Below, one piece after another: positions 1-5,093 of a stretch of DNA of 5,093 nt. The notes below the pieces were generated by a model. The model was given only the letters and a program-made list of their open reading frames with translations. It searched no databases and was not told the DNA's origin. The position numbers and the translations under genes are program-made. Position 1 is the first letter of the stretch. Every line of letters begins with the position of its first letter. This stretch comes from Fibrobacterota bacterium (GTDB taxonomy: Bacteria > Fibrobacterota > Chitinivibrionia > Chitinivibrionales > JANQEN01): the NCBI GenBank assembly GCA_030619215.1, contig JAUXBV010000321.1, forward strand, positions 1 through 5,093. Direction: 5' to 3'.

Positions 1-465
1 ATCCTGCAACAGCTTACGGCTTGCATCCTTCTCTTTTACCATAATAGTATCGTCAACCCTGACAATATACGATGCAATGTTAACTTTACGATTGTTCACA
101 CGGATATGGCCGTGGTTAACAATCTGGCGTGCCTGTGAACGGGTTGCGGCCATACCAAGCCGGTAGATAATATTATCGAGGCGGCGTTCAAGGAGAATGA
201 GCATATTATCGCCTGTAACACCTTTCATTTTCTTTGCATTTCTGAAAACAATTCTGAACTGCTTTTCGGTAAGTCCGTAGGAGAATCTGATTTTCTGCTT
301 TTCAACAAGCTGCTTGCCATATTCACTCAGTCTGGGACGTCGTCTTTTTGTCTCTCCAGGAGGGTTTGGCCTTCTTTCAAGCAGACGGTCGAATTTAGGG
401 TTTCCAAAAATATTAATGCCTAATCTGCGAACTATTTTACCTTTCGGATCTAAGTTCCTGGACAT
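1..465 (-). CDS. rpsD: 30S ribosomal protein S4, N-terminal 155 residues (3' end cut by window edge)
   Basis: S4 is a primary 16S rRNA-binding protein that nucleates assembly of the 30S body, and in several bacteria it also represses its own mRNA. The visible protein begins MSRNLDPKGKIVRRLG and has the typical S4 N-terminal domain (about residues 1-93), including the NPPGE turn near 34-38 and LSEYGKQLVEKQKIR near 46-60. The S4 RNA-binding domain follows from E93-R94-R95-L96-D97-N98 (with ATRSQARQIVNHGHIRVN at 107-124). The N-terminal zinc-binding cysteines of some S4 proteins are absent, so this is the zinc-free form. Bacterial S4 is usually about 200-210 residues, so roughly 50 C-terminal residues lie outside the window. 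The ATG is supported by a good Shine-Dalgarno (TAAGGAG, 474-480) eight bases upstream. The upstream neighbour is a Ton operon rather than rpsK/rpsM, so the gene is not in the usual alpha-operon order on this side. Identity is very secure. Confidence 0.97.
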   Translation of the reverse strand, partial: MSRNLDPKGKIVRRLGINIFGNPKFDRLLERRPNPPGETKRRRPRLSEYGKQLVEKQKIRFSYGLTEKQFRIVFRNAKKMKGVTGDNMLILLERRLDNIIYRLGMAATRSQARQIVNHGHIRVNNRKVNIASYIVRVDDTIMVKEKDASRKLLQD

Positions 466-505
466 CTATTGTACTCCTTATTCAAGGTCCAACTACTGTA
501 AAAGT

Positions 506-520
506 AACATAAACTATGTT
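506..520. repeat. 6-3-6 inverted repeat in the rpsD leader
   Basis: AACATA (506-511) and TATGTT (515-520) are exact inverted repeats around a three-base centre. The dyad begins where the 14-base palindrome at 521-534 ends, and its near edge is 25 bases from the rpsD Shine-Dalgarno. In RNA it would be a weak, AU-rich hairpin with a triloop. It may combine with the neighbouring dyad into a larger regulatory site, but AT-rich DNA makes short dyads by chance. Confidence 0.35.
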
Positions 521-534
521 TTATAGCGCTATAA
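521..534. repeat. 14-base perfect palindrome in the rpsD leader
   Basis: TTATAGCGCTATAA is identical to its own reverse complement over 14 bases, with a GC core (AGCGCT) in an AT-rich setting. It lies 56-69 bases upstream of the rpsD ATG and directly abuts a second dyad at 506-520. It could be a protein operator (perfect DNA dyad) or part of an RNA structure, although a palindrome without a loop cannot form a complete hairpin. The symmetry is certain; its function is unknown. Confidence 0.45.
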
Positions 535-576
535 TATAATAAATGGGTTAATATATAAGTGTAGTGTTGTAAATAA

Positions 577-582
577 ATTATA
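577..582 (-). promoter_or_regulatory. Possible -10 element for rpsD
   Basis: The minus strand reads TATAAT, an exact match to the sigma-70 -10 consensus. No good -35 box lies 16-18 bases upstream (the hexamers there resemble GGTGCA or TGGTGC) and there is no extended -10 TG. If used, transcription would start near position 570 and give a leader of about 105 bases containing both inverted repeats. The surrounding sequence is AT-rich, so a chance match is quite possible. Confidence 0.25.
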
Positions 583-613
583 TCGCTCAAATCCTGCGCT
601 GCACCATCTGTGT

Positions 614-629
614 CACGCTTCTCAACGTG
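614..629 (-). other. Small hairpin with GAGA tetraloop after the TPR gene stop
   Basis: On the minus strand CACGTTGAGAAGCGTG can fold into a six-pair stem (one G-U pair) closed by GAGA, a GNRA-type tetraloop. It begins eight bases after the TPR gene stop codon. No U-tract follows (the next bases are ACACAGATGG), so it does not look like a standard Rho-independent terminator. It could protect the 3' end of the Ton mRNA or be an mRNA processing site. Confidence 0.3.
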
Positions 630-636
630 TTTATAT

Positions 637-1605
637 TTATTTGGAAGCAATAATTAAGTTATTAATATGTGACGCGCTTACGTCATCGCCCTGTATTTTA
701 TAAAGCTGCAATAAATTCTGTAATCCAATAAGCCCCCCGGCATTGCCGGTTGAATAGGCCTTTAAGTAAAATTTCTCAGCTTTACGGAAAAATTTACCTT
801 CAAAGGATATATTTCCAGCAAGGAGGGCTAATTCACTGAAGCCTTGAAATTGTTCAAGAGCCAGATTCGCCTGCTGCAATGCAGTGAGGATATTGCCATC
901 TCCATACATGACACGTACCAGTTGATAGTGTATCCATTTTCGTTTGGGTGCAATTGATATAAGCTGGGAGTAGTAAAAGGCAGCTTCGGAGAGGTTGCCT
1001 GTTTCCTCGGCAAGTTCACCGAGAAGCTGGTAGGTATCGGTGATGCGTTTACCCCCTTTGGGATATCTTTCAAGCCAGGTTCCGGCTTCTGTCAAATCTC
1101 CGATTTTACGGTTGATCTCATAAAGCAGAAAATAGCAGTCACCTGTTTTGGGATCAATTTCCAGTATTTTTTCAAGAAGAGGTACTGCAAGAGAATACTC
1201 ATTAAGATTTTTATAGACCGATGCCAGGATAAGCATAACCTGGGTATTCTCAGGTTCCAGCATACCGGCCTGTTCAAGTGTGGCTGCAGCTCCTGCCATA
1301 TCATCAAGATTATAATACAGAATACCAAGGTTTAAATATGATCTGAAAAACTCGGGAGCCTCTTCAATAGATGTCTGATAGCAGACAATTGCTTTTGCTG
1401 GTTTGTCAACCTGGTAATAAGCATTTCCGAGATTGAAATATATTAATGTCGGATTCTCATCGTTTTCAAGTGCCCGGTAATATGTCTTAATCGCTTTTTT
1501 AAATTCGTTATTCTGGTAATACTCATTGGCTTTAGGCAAATAGTTTTCACAATAATTTGCAGATATGATACAGAGGATAATCAGTAATATTTTTGCTTTC
1601 ATCAT
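637..1605 (-). CDS. Exported tetratricopeptide-repeat protein of the TonB2/TtpC-type Ton system
   Basis: This 322-residue protein begins with a basic-then-hydrophobic leader (MMKAKILLIILCIISANYC), suggesting export to the periplasm. The rest is a run of about seven or eight TPR-like helix pairs. The clearest are near residues 20-52, 54-86 (YFNLGNAYYQVDKPAKAIVCY), 88-120 (SYLNLGILYYNLDD) and 122-154; further divergent units lie at about 190-290. TPR arrays are protein-binding scaffolds. A TPR protein is the usual last gene of TtpC-type Ton operons, where it is described as a putative component of the TonB system. C19 does not sit in a convincing lipobox, so lipidation is uncertain. The start lies three bases after the tonB stop and is preceded only by a weak purine-rich AGAG, so translation probably depends on coupling. 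Two adjacent ATGs (1605 and 1602) are possible starts. The partner is unknown. Function is inferred from gene order. Confidence 0.85.
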   Translation of the reverse strand: MMKAKILLIILCIISANYCENYLPKANEYYQNNEFKKAIKTYYRALENDENPTLIYFNLGNAYYQVDKPAKAIVCYQTSIEEAPEFFRSYLNLGILYYNLDDMAGAAATLEQAGMLEPENTQVMLILASVYKNLNEYSLAVPLLEKILEIDPKTGDCYFLLYEINRKIGDLTEAGTWLERYPKGGKRITDTYQLLGELAEETGNLSEAAFYYSQLISIAPKRKWIHYQLVRVMYGDGNILTALQQANLALEQFQGFSELALLAGNISFEGKFFRKAEKFYLKAYSTGNAGGLIGLQNLLQLYKIQGDDVSASHINNLIIASK

Positions 1606-1608
1606 GAT

Positions 1609-2232
1609 CTATTTCTCTATGAAAAATTCGATACTTTGGCGCACCCGCATGTTTACCGGAATCCCCTTATTCATAGCGGGTTTAAATTTCCACTGTTTAA
1701 CAACTCTCTCAACAGGCTTCTTAAACATGGCATGCGGTATGTTTACAAAATTAATCTTTGCCACTTTGCCCTTTCTGTCAATAAGGATAATCATCTCGAC
1801 GACACCTTCAATACCCTCTTCCCGTGCCCTCCGTGGGTAAGGAACCGGGAGCCTGGATACAGGAGTTGCATTAACATCAGCTTCACCCTCTTCAAAGATC
1901 ATGGTTTCCAGGTTTTGTTCCTCAACAACAACACCTTCGGAGCTTCCCACTTCTAAATCGGGGGAGAATTTCAGGGAAAATGAACGGGTTCTTTCAGTCA
2001 TCCTCATAGATTCAGTCCGGCGCGGCTGATGTGTCTGTACTTTCTTTTTCTCCTGTTTTCGGGTTTCCACCTTCATAAGGACGGGTGATGTATCAATTTT
2101 AGTCTCTCTTTTCATCAGGTCACTGCCTAACATTCTGTAAATTAGCGGCAGGGATACGAAAAGAGAGAAGCTTATCGCTAATGCCAGGATAGTTCTGATT
2201 AAGATATTAAAAGCTTTAATTGCTATGTTCAT
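1609..2232 (-). CDS. tonB: TonB energy-transducing protein, short TonB2-like form
   Basis: TonB carries proton-motive energy from the ExbB/ExbD motor to outer-membrane TonB-dependent transporters. The 207-residue protein has one N-terminal membrane anchor (about 10-34), a periplasmic linker (35-120) and a C-terminal TonB domain (about 121-207). The C-terminal domain carries VPYPRRAREEGIEG near 130-143, the strand MIILIDRKGKV near 147-157 and VVKQWKFKPAMNKGIPV near 177-193, all family hallmarks. The linker has only three prolines instead of the Pro-Lys/Pro-Glu repeats of E. coli TonB. It is basic up to about residue 88 and strongly acidic from 91 to 119. The anchor has no histidine, unlike the S-x-x-x-H motif of E. 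coli TonB. The start is fixed by an in-frame TAA two codons upstream and by the need for the anchor, but no Shine-Dalgarno precedes it, only an A-rich stretch. It lies 11 bases after exbD. Identity is secure; calling it TonB2 rests on length and context. Confidence 0.93.
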   Translation of the reverse strand: MNIAIKAFNILIRTILALAISFSLFVSLPLIYRMLGSDLMKRETKIDTSPVLMKVETRKQEKKKVQTHQPRRTESMRMTERTRSFSLKFSPDLEVGSSEGVVVEEQNLETMIFEEGEADVNATPVSRLPVPYPRRAREEGIEGVVEMIILIDRKGKVAKINFVNIPHAMFKKPVERVVKQWKFKPAMNKGIPVNMRVRQSIEFFIEK

Positions 2233-2243
2233 TTTTTATTTAT

Positions 2244-2654
2244 CTAATCCTTATCAGCAGCAACAGAAACCTTCTTAACACCAGCTAAAATACAGGCATC
2301 CATCACCTCAACAGCTCTTCCCAGCATGGACGCGCGGTCTGCGACGATTACCACATTAGCAGTAGGCCGGCGTGCTATTTCGCTTGAGATAATACGGGTG
2401 AGCCTTTCAAGGTTTACCTGCCTGCCGTGAATGTGTATTGAGCCCTCCCTTGAGATACCCACAAGTATTGTTTTCTGCCCCTGATATACCGCTGACTGTG
2501 CTTTTGGCTTTTGAACCTCAACACCGGACTGGCGGCTGAAATTGGTTGTAATGATAAAGAAGATAAGCAGTATAAATACCATGTCAAGGAGAGGTGCAAT
2601 ATTAACCTCAGCCGATGATTCTCCCTTTTCTATAAAGCCGTATTCTTCAAGCAT
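2244..2654 (-). CDS. exbD: ExbD/TolR-family biopolymer transport protein
   Basis: ExbD pairs with ExbB in the inner membrane to form the proton-driven motor that energises TonB. The 136-residue protein has a short cytoplasmic N-terminus, one membrane helix (about 22-38) and a periplasmic domain (about 45-136). The motif VNIAPLLDMVFILLIFF at 17-33 contains D24, which matches the proton-carrying Asp25 of E. coli ExbD. Length is normal for the family. The ATG overlaps the exbB stop by one base (TGATG), and a GAGGA sequence (2662-2666) lies seven bases upstream, so translation is probably coupled to exbB. TolR is the main alternative, but the adjacent TonB and TtpC genes and the absence of TolA/TolB/Pal point to the Ton system. 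Confidence 0.94.
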   Translation of the reverse strand: MLEEYGFIEKGESSAEVNIAPLLDMVFILLIFFIITTNFSRQSGVEVQKPKAQSAVYQGQKTILVGISREGSIHIHGRQVNLERLTRIISSEIARRPTANVVIVADRASMLGRAVEVMDACILAGVKKVSVAADKD

Positions 2655-3259
2655 CAGTTATTCCTCGATTCAATCCAGATCAGTAATTTTTCTATATCTG
2701 CGATAAGCTCCTTAACCATTGCATTTTTCCGCTCCAAAAGGTAATTGTGGAAAAGCAGGCAGGGAAAGGCGACTATCAGTCCGGACTGGGTTGTTAACAG
2801 TGCCACAGAGATACCTTCCGAAAGAAGGCTTGGGTTACCCACCCCGAACCGGGTGATAATTGAAAATGTTTTAACCATACCGACAACAGTTCCTAAAAGT
2901 CCTAAAAGGGGAGCAACGGAAACCCATGCAGCCATGGAGTTTAATCCTCTTTCAAGCTGAGGAATTTTTTCAAGCAGCATCTCCCTGAAAAGGTTATGGA
3001 AAAATTTTATTTGCCGTTTTGAATTCTTATTGTATTCGCTTGTAAAGAATTTCAAAAGCCAGTCTTTTTTAACTTCTTTTGTTTTATTATTAGTTTCATT
3101 ATTTTTCAGGAATCGCTCAAGAGTCTTTTTTGAGCGCCTGAATGAGTAGTACATGAATAATTTGCCAAGGCCAATATAAACAGCGACAAAACAGACTATC
3201 GCAATTAAAACGTTGACAATTCCGCCCTTTTCAAGGTAAGGCATGAATAGTGAATACAT
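2654..3259 (-). CDS. exbB: ExbB/TolQ/MotA-family proton channel, short ExbB2-type
   Basis: This is the second ExbB-family protein of the operon and the likely motor partner of ExbD. The 201-residue protein has three predicted membrane helices: about 13-36, 107-130 and 152-172. A polar cytoplasmic loop (about 40-100) lies between the first and second. The core motif APLLGLLGTVVGM at 116-128 includes T124, and ALLTTQSGL at 153-161 includes T157; these align with the pore threonines T148 and T181 of E. coli ExbB. At 201 residues it is shorter than E. coli ExbB (about 244) and close to the ExbB2 of TtpC-type systems. Its C-terminal half is clearly related to that of TtpC next door. A GGAGG (3270-3274), inside the end of ttpC, lies ten bases before the ATG, and the gap to ttpC is five bases. 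A second ATG at residue 6 is a possible alternative start. Confidence 0.94.
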   Translation of the reverse strand: MYSLFMPYLEKGGIVNVLIAIVCFVAVYIGLGKLFMYYSFRRSKKTLERFLKNNETNNKTKEVKKDWLLKFFTSEYNKNSKRQIKFFHNLFREMLLEKIPQLERGLNSMAAWVSVAPLLGLLGTVVGMVKTFSIITRFGVGNPSLLSEGISVALLTTQSGLIVAFPCLLFHNYLLERKNAMVKELIADIEKLLIWIESRNN

Positions 3260-3264
3260 ATGCT

Positions 3265-4740
3265 TTAATCCTCCGGCCAGATACGGTTCAGGATCTGTAT
3301 TGCATACGTTTCCATACTTGCCTGTATTCTATTCCTTCTGTTTCGAAGAAAATTATGGATAAGCAGGAGCGGTATGGCAATTGACAGGCCGACTTCAGTT
3401 GTAATGAGCGCTTCCGATATGCCGCCGGCAAGCAGTTTCGGGTCTCCGGTGCCGAATTTTGTAATTGCCTCGAATACACGTATCATACCGGTAACGGTTC
3501 CTAAAAGCCCGAGAAGGGGAGCTGCGGCAGCCAGAACTGCAAGGGTGTTGAGATGTTTGTCTAGCTGCGGGATTTCTGTTAACAGCGCCTCCTTGATGGA
3601 TTTTTCCGCTGTACCGCGTTTCCATTTTGCATGTTTAAGGCAGGTTTCAAGAATGCGGGCATGGATGCCTTTTCTTTTTTGTGTGAGTGAACGTGCTTTT
3701 TCCTTTTCTCCTTTGGAAAGCAGGGTAACAGCTTCATTGATAAACCGGTTGCTCCTGCTATACTTTATGGAATAAATAAGCAGCCTGTTGATAATTATCA
3801 CCAGCGCCCACAGGATTATGAATGCAAGTGGAAAGAGGATCGGGCCGCCAGCCTCAAAAAACTCTTTTGCAACGGTTTTCCAGGTCCTGCGCTCGCCACC
3901 TACCAGGGAGCTTGAGAATTTATTCTGAAGGATATCGACCGGAAGGTCTCCGGAGATGTTACGCTTTTTTATCCAGCCTGGGAAAGACTCTGCAAGGGAA
4001 GTTACCATCTCCAGGTTGGTTATTTTACTCCACTCAAATCTGTTTTTGCCGAGCCTTCCACTGCTTCCCAGAAAGAAGATATCCCCGTCCGGTGTCATCG
4101 CGTATGCCATGGAGTGGCCGACACGTAAAACCTGGGCTGTAACAGGCTCTCCTTCATTTAACACAAAGGTACGGCGGGCAATGCCCAAGCCACTGCTTTC
4201 AGAGAACGCCTTCAGTTTGAATGAGATAAGCTCCTGAAATTTTTGAGCAGCGTACTTATTGCCCGCAAGCGTTCTGTCAATCTGCTCCAGCTCTGCCATG
4301 CGTGTATCCTGATTTATTGGAAAGCTGGTCAGGTTGGCAACAGATTCCTGCTCTTTTTTCCCGTTAATAGCCTGGGAAAAGAAGTTTCCTTCCAATTCTT
4401 TTTGTTGAAGGATCTCTTTTTCTCTTTCCAGGACGTTCTGGCGGGCAAGTAGCTCCTCACGTGCCCGGGCAACATCTGAGTAGAATCGCTCTATCTGCTG
4501 CAGAAGATTTTCTGAATTTTCCTTATTGTCCTCTTTTATTGAAACCTGTTTCTGTCGTGCGCTCCACCTTTTTTCAGTAACCTGCTGGAGGTCTGACTGC
4601 AGTTTTGTATAATTCTGTTTTAATTGCTGGATCTGGTTCAGCAGTTTTTGCTTTTCTTCATCTGTTTTTTTCCCATACTTATTTGCAGCAGGGCAAAGTA
4701 CCGGAAGTATCAGGATAAAAAGAATCAGGAGTTTTTTCAT
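3265..4740 (-). CDS. ttpC: TtpC-like protein: periplasmic coiled-coil domain fused to an ExbB/MotA/TolQ proton-channel domain
   Basis: TtpC is an extra inner-membrane component required by TonB2-type systems, first defined in Vibrio. This 491-residue protein has a signal peptide (about 1-19, cleavage near CPAA), then a long charged coiled coil (about 25-125, rich in Gln, Glu and Lys). A beta-rich periplasmic segment follows (about 185-260). The C-terminal ExbB-like part has membrane helices at about 299-322, 400-420 and 447-465. The motif APLLGLLGTVTGM at 407-419 with T415, and ALITTEVGL at 444-452 with T448, match the pore threonines of ExbB. Length is near the family's usual 450 or so. It begins with a strong Shine-Dalgarno (GGAGG, 4747-4751) six bases from the ATG, and overlaps the DUF3450 gene by four bases (ATGA). 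The fused periplasmic domain sets it apart from an ordinary ExbB. In Vibrio, TtpC contacts TonB2, ExbB2 and ExbD2; that role is inferred here. Confidence 0.93.
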   Translation of the reverse strand: MKKLLILFILILPVLCPAANKYGKKTDEEKQKLLNQIQQLKQNYTKLQSDLQQVTEKRWSARQKQVSIKEDNKENSENLLQQIERFYSDVARAREELLARQNVLEREKEILQQKELEGNFFSQAINGKKEQESVANLTSFPINQDTRMAELEQIDRTLAGNKYAAQKFQELISFKLKAFSESSGLGIARRTFVLNEGEPVTAQVLRVGHSMAYAMTPDGDIFFLGSSGRLGKNRFEWSKITNLEMVTSLAESFPGWIKKRNISGDLPVDILQNKFSSSLVGGERRTWKTVAKEFFEAGGPILFPLAFIILWALVIIINRLLIYSIKYSRSNRFINEAVTLLSKGEKEKARSLTQKRKGIHARILETCLKHAKWKRGTAEKSIKEALLTEIPQLDKHLNTLAVLAAAAPLLGLLGTVTGMIRVFEAITKFGTGDPKLLAGGISEALITTEVGLSIAIPLLLIHNFLRNRRNRIQASMETYAIQILNRIWPED

Positions 4741-5093
4741 TGGCTCCCTCCCTTCTTATCCTGCGTGTCGTCATGAATGGGATGATTGAAGGGAATGCCA
4801 ACGATCTCCGGTACAGAGTTTCCCTGCCGGATGTTGACACATTTCTTCAGGGCAAGAAGCTGTTGGGGGTTTTTATTTTCCACCCAGTTTCCGCCTGAGC
4901 TGTCTGCGGACGGTATCCACAGAGCACCTGCACTTCCTTTTTCGTTTACAATAGCCAGATAGGCATACCCGATACGGATAAAGTCAACCTGGCCGGATAT
5001 AAATGATACGGGGGATTGGCCGGGGAATATATTAATTGATTGCGAATTTTCCGATAATGCTGAGAGTATCTGCCAGAGCCGCTCCAGGGCTTC
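4737..5093 (-). CDS. DUF3450 family protein, C-terminal 118 residues (5' end beyond window)
   Basis: The open frame enters at the window edge with no start and runs 118 codons to a TGA that overlaps the ttpC ATG by four bases (ATGA). The visible part begins EALERLWQILSALSENSQ, the end of a helical region. A beta-rich segment follows (about 22-62) with VDFIRIGYAYLAIV at 36-49, G53 and ALWIPS at 57-62. Then comes NWVENKNPQQLLALKK at 69-84, a final ...VPEIVGIPF segment and a polar tail. This pattern fits the C-terminus of DUF3450 proteins, normally about 250 residues with an N-terminal signal peptide and coiled coil. DUF3450 genes typically sit directly upstream of ttpC in TonB2-type operons. 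Their biochemical role is not established; a periplasmic partner of TtpC is the natural inference. The family call rests on this motif pattern and on position. Confidence 0.8.
   Translation of the reverse strand, partial: EALERLWQILSALSENSQSINIFPGQSPVSFISGQVDFIRIGYAYLAIVNEKGSAGALWIPSADSSGGNWVENKNPQQLLALKKCVNIRQGNSVPEIVGIPFNHPIHDDTQDKKGGSQ

Larger units (their letters stand above)
466..636 (-). promoter_or_regulatory. Intergenic leader region of rpsD
   Basis: This 171-base AT-rich gap separates the TPR gene stop from the rpsD start. Read toward rpsD it holds a small hairpin just after the TPR stop (614-629), an exact TATAAT (577-582), two abutting inverted repeats (521-534 and 506-520) and the rpsD Shine-Dalgarno (474-480). 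There is no hairpin followed by a U-tract, so no intrinsic terminator is evident and transcription of the Ton operon could read into rpsD. I infer that the region carries an rpsD promoter and/or a structured mRNA leader. The inverted repeats and the Shine-Dalgarno can be seen directly; the regulatory role is a guess. Confidence 0.5.

Noticed and set aside
450..650. A 66-codon open frame on the minus strand across the TPR-rpsD gap
   Set aside because: It overlaps the ends of both real genes in other frames, has no recognisable domain or good ribosome binding site, and its composition follows the AT-rich spacer.
737..749. GC-rich inverted repeat CCGGC-ATT-GCCGG
   Set aside because: It lies inside the TPR coding sequence (a Gly-Asn-Ala-Gly-Gly region) with no U-tract, so codon content explains it better than a terminator.
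1549..1605. Lipoprotein signal with Cys19 in the TPR protein
   Set aside because: The residues before the cysteine (Ala-Asn-Tyr) do not match a usual lipobox, so only a general export signal is claimed.
1636..1956. A 106-codon open frame on the plus strand inside tonB
   Set aside because: It is antisense to the well-conserved TonB C-terminal domain and shows no protein family features.
2244..3259. Tol-Pal (TolQ/TolR) or flagellar MotA/MotB pair
   Set aside because: There is no TolA, TolB, Pal or peptidoglycan-binding domain, while TonB, TtpC, DUF3450 and a TPR gene adjoin, which fits a Ton system.
3374..3775. A 133-codon open frame on the plus strand inside ttpC
   Set aside because: It is antisense to the conserved ExbB core of TtpC; the constrained coding strand explains the lack of stops and it has no recognisable domain.
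1..5093. Mobile elements, CRISPR arrays, tRNA or rRNA genes
   Set aside because: No regularly spaced direct repeats, transposase-like frames, terminal inverted repeats or tRNA-like cloverleaf were seen; the window is almost fully filled by the seven genes.

Overview
The window is a bacterial chromosomal segment in which every supported gene lies on the minus strand. It therefore reads from right (upstream) to left (downstream). The genes encode a two-membrane (Gram-negative-type) energy-transduction system and a zinc-free ribosomal protein S4. Base composition is moderate, somewhat AT-rich between genes. The phylum cannot be fixed from the sequence alone. The gene order matches the TonB2/TtpC type of Ton operon, known best from Vibrio, Shewanella and relatives but also found in other Gram-negative phyla.

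Layout, upstream to downstream: (1) 4737-5093, the C-terminal part of a DUF3450 family protein, cut by the window edge. (2) 3265-4740, TtpC: a signal peptide, a long periplasmic coiled coil and beta-rich domain, then an ExbB/MotA/TolQ proton-channel domain. (3) 2654-3259, a short second ExbB. (4) 2244-2654, ExbD. (5) 1609-2232, a short TonB. (6) 637-1605, an exported TPR protein. (7) 466-636, an intergenic stretch with a small hairpin, two abutting inverted repeats and a possible -10 box. (8) 1-465, the first 155 codons of rpsD.

The six Ton genes are packed with overlaps of 4 and 1 bases or gaps of 3 to 11 bases, so they are almost certainly one operon with translational coupling. The likely mechanism is that the short ExbB and ExbD form the proton-driven motor in the inner membrane and TonB carries the force to outer-membrane TonB-dependent transporters. 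TtpC, DUF3450 and the TPR protein are the accessory periplasmic parts that mark this Ton subtype. No transporter gene is visible, so the substrate is unknown.

The system belongs to a recognised type. The less expected points are: a possible shared beta-rich module in DUF3450 and TtpC; a TonB with a charge-polarised, proline-poor linker and no histidine in its membrane anchor; a tonB start with no Shine-Dalgarno sequence; and an rpsD gene directly behind a Ton operon, outside its usual ribosomal neighbours upstream, with a dyad-rich leader that could be an autoregulatory site.
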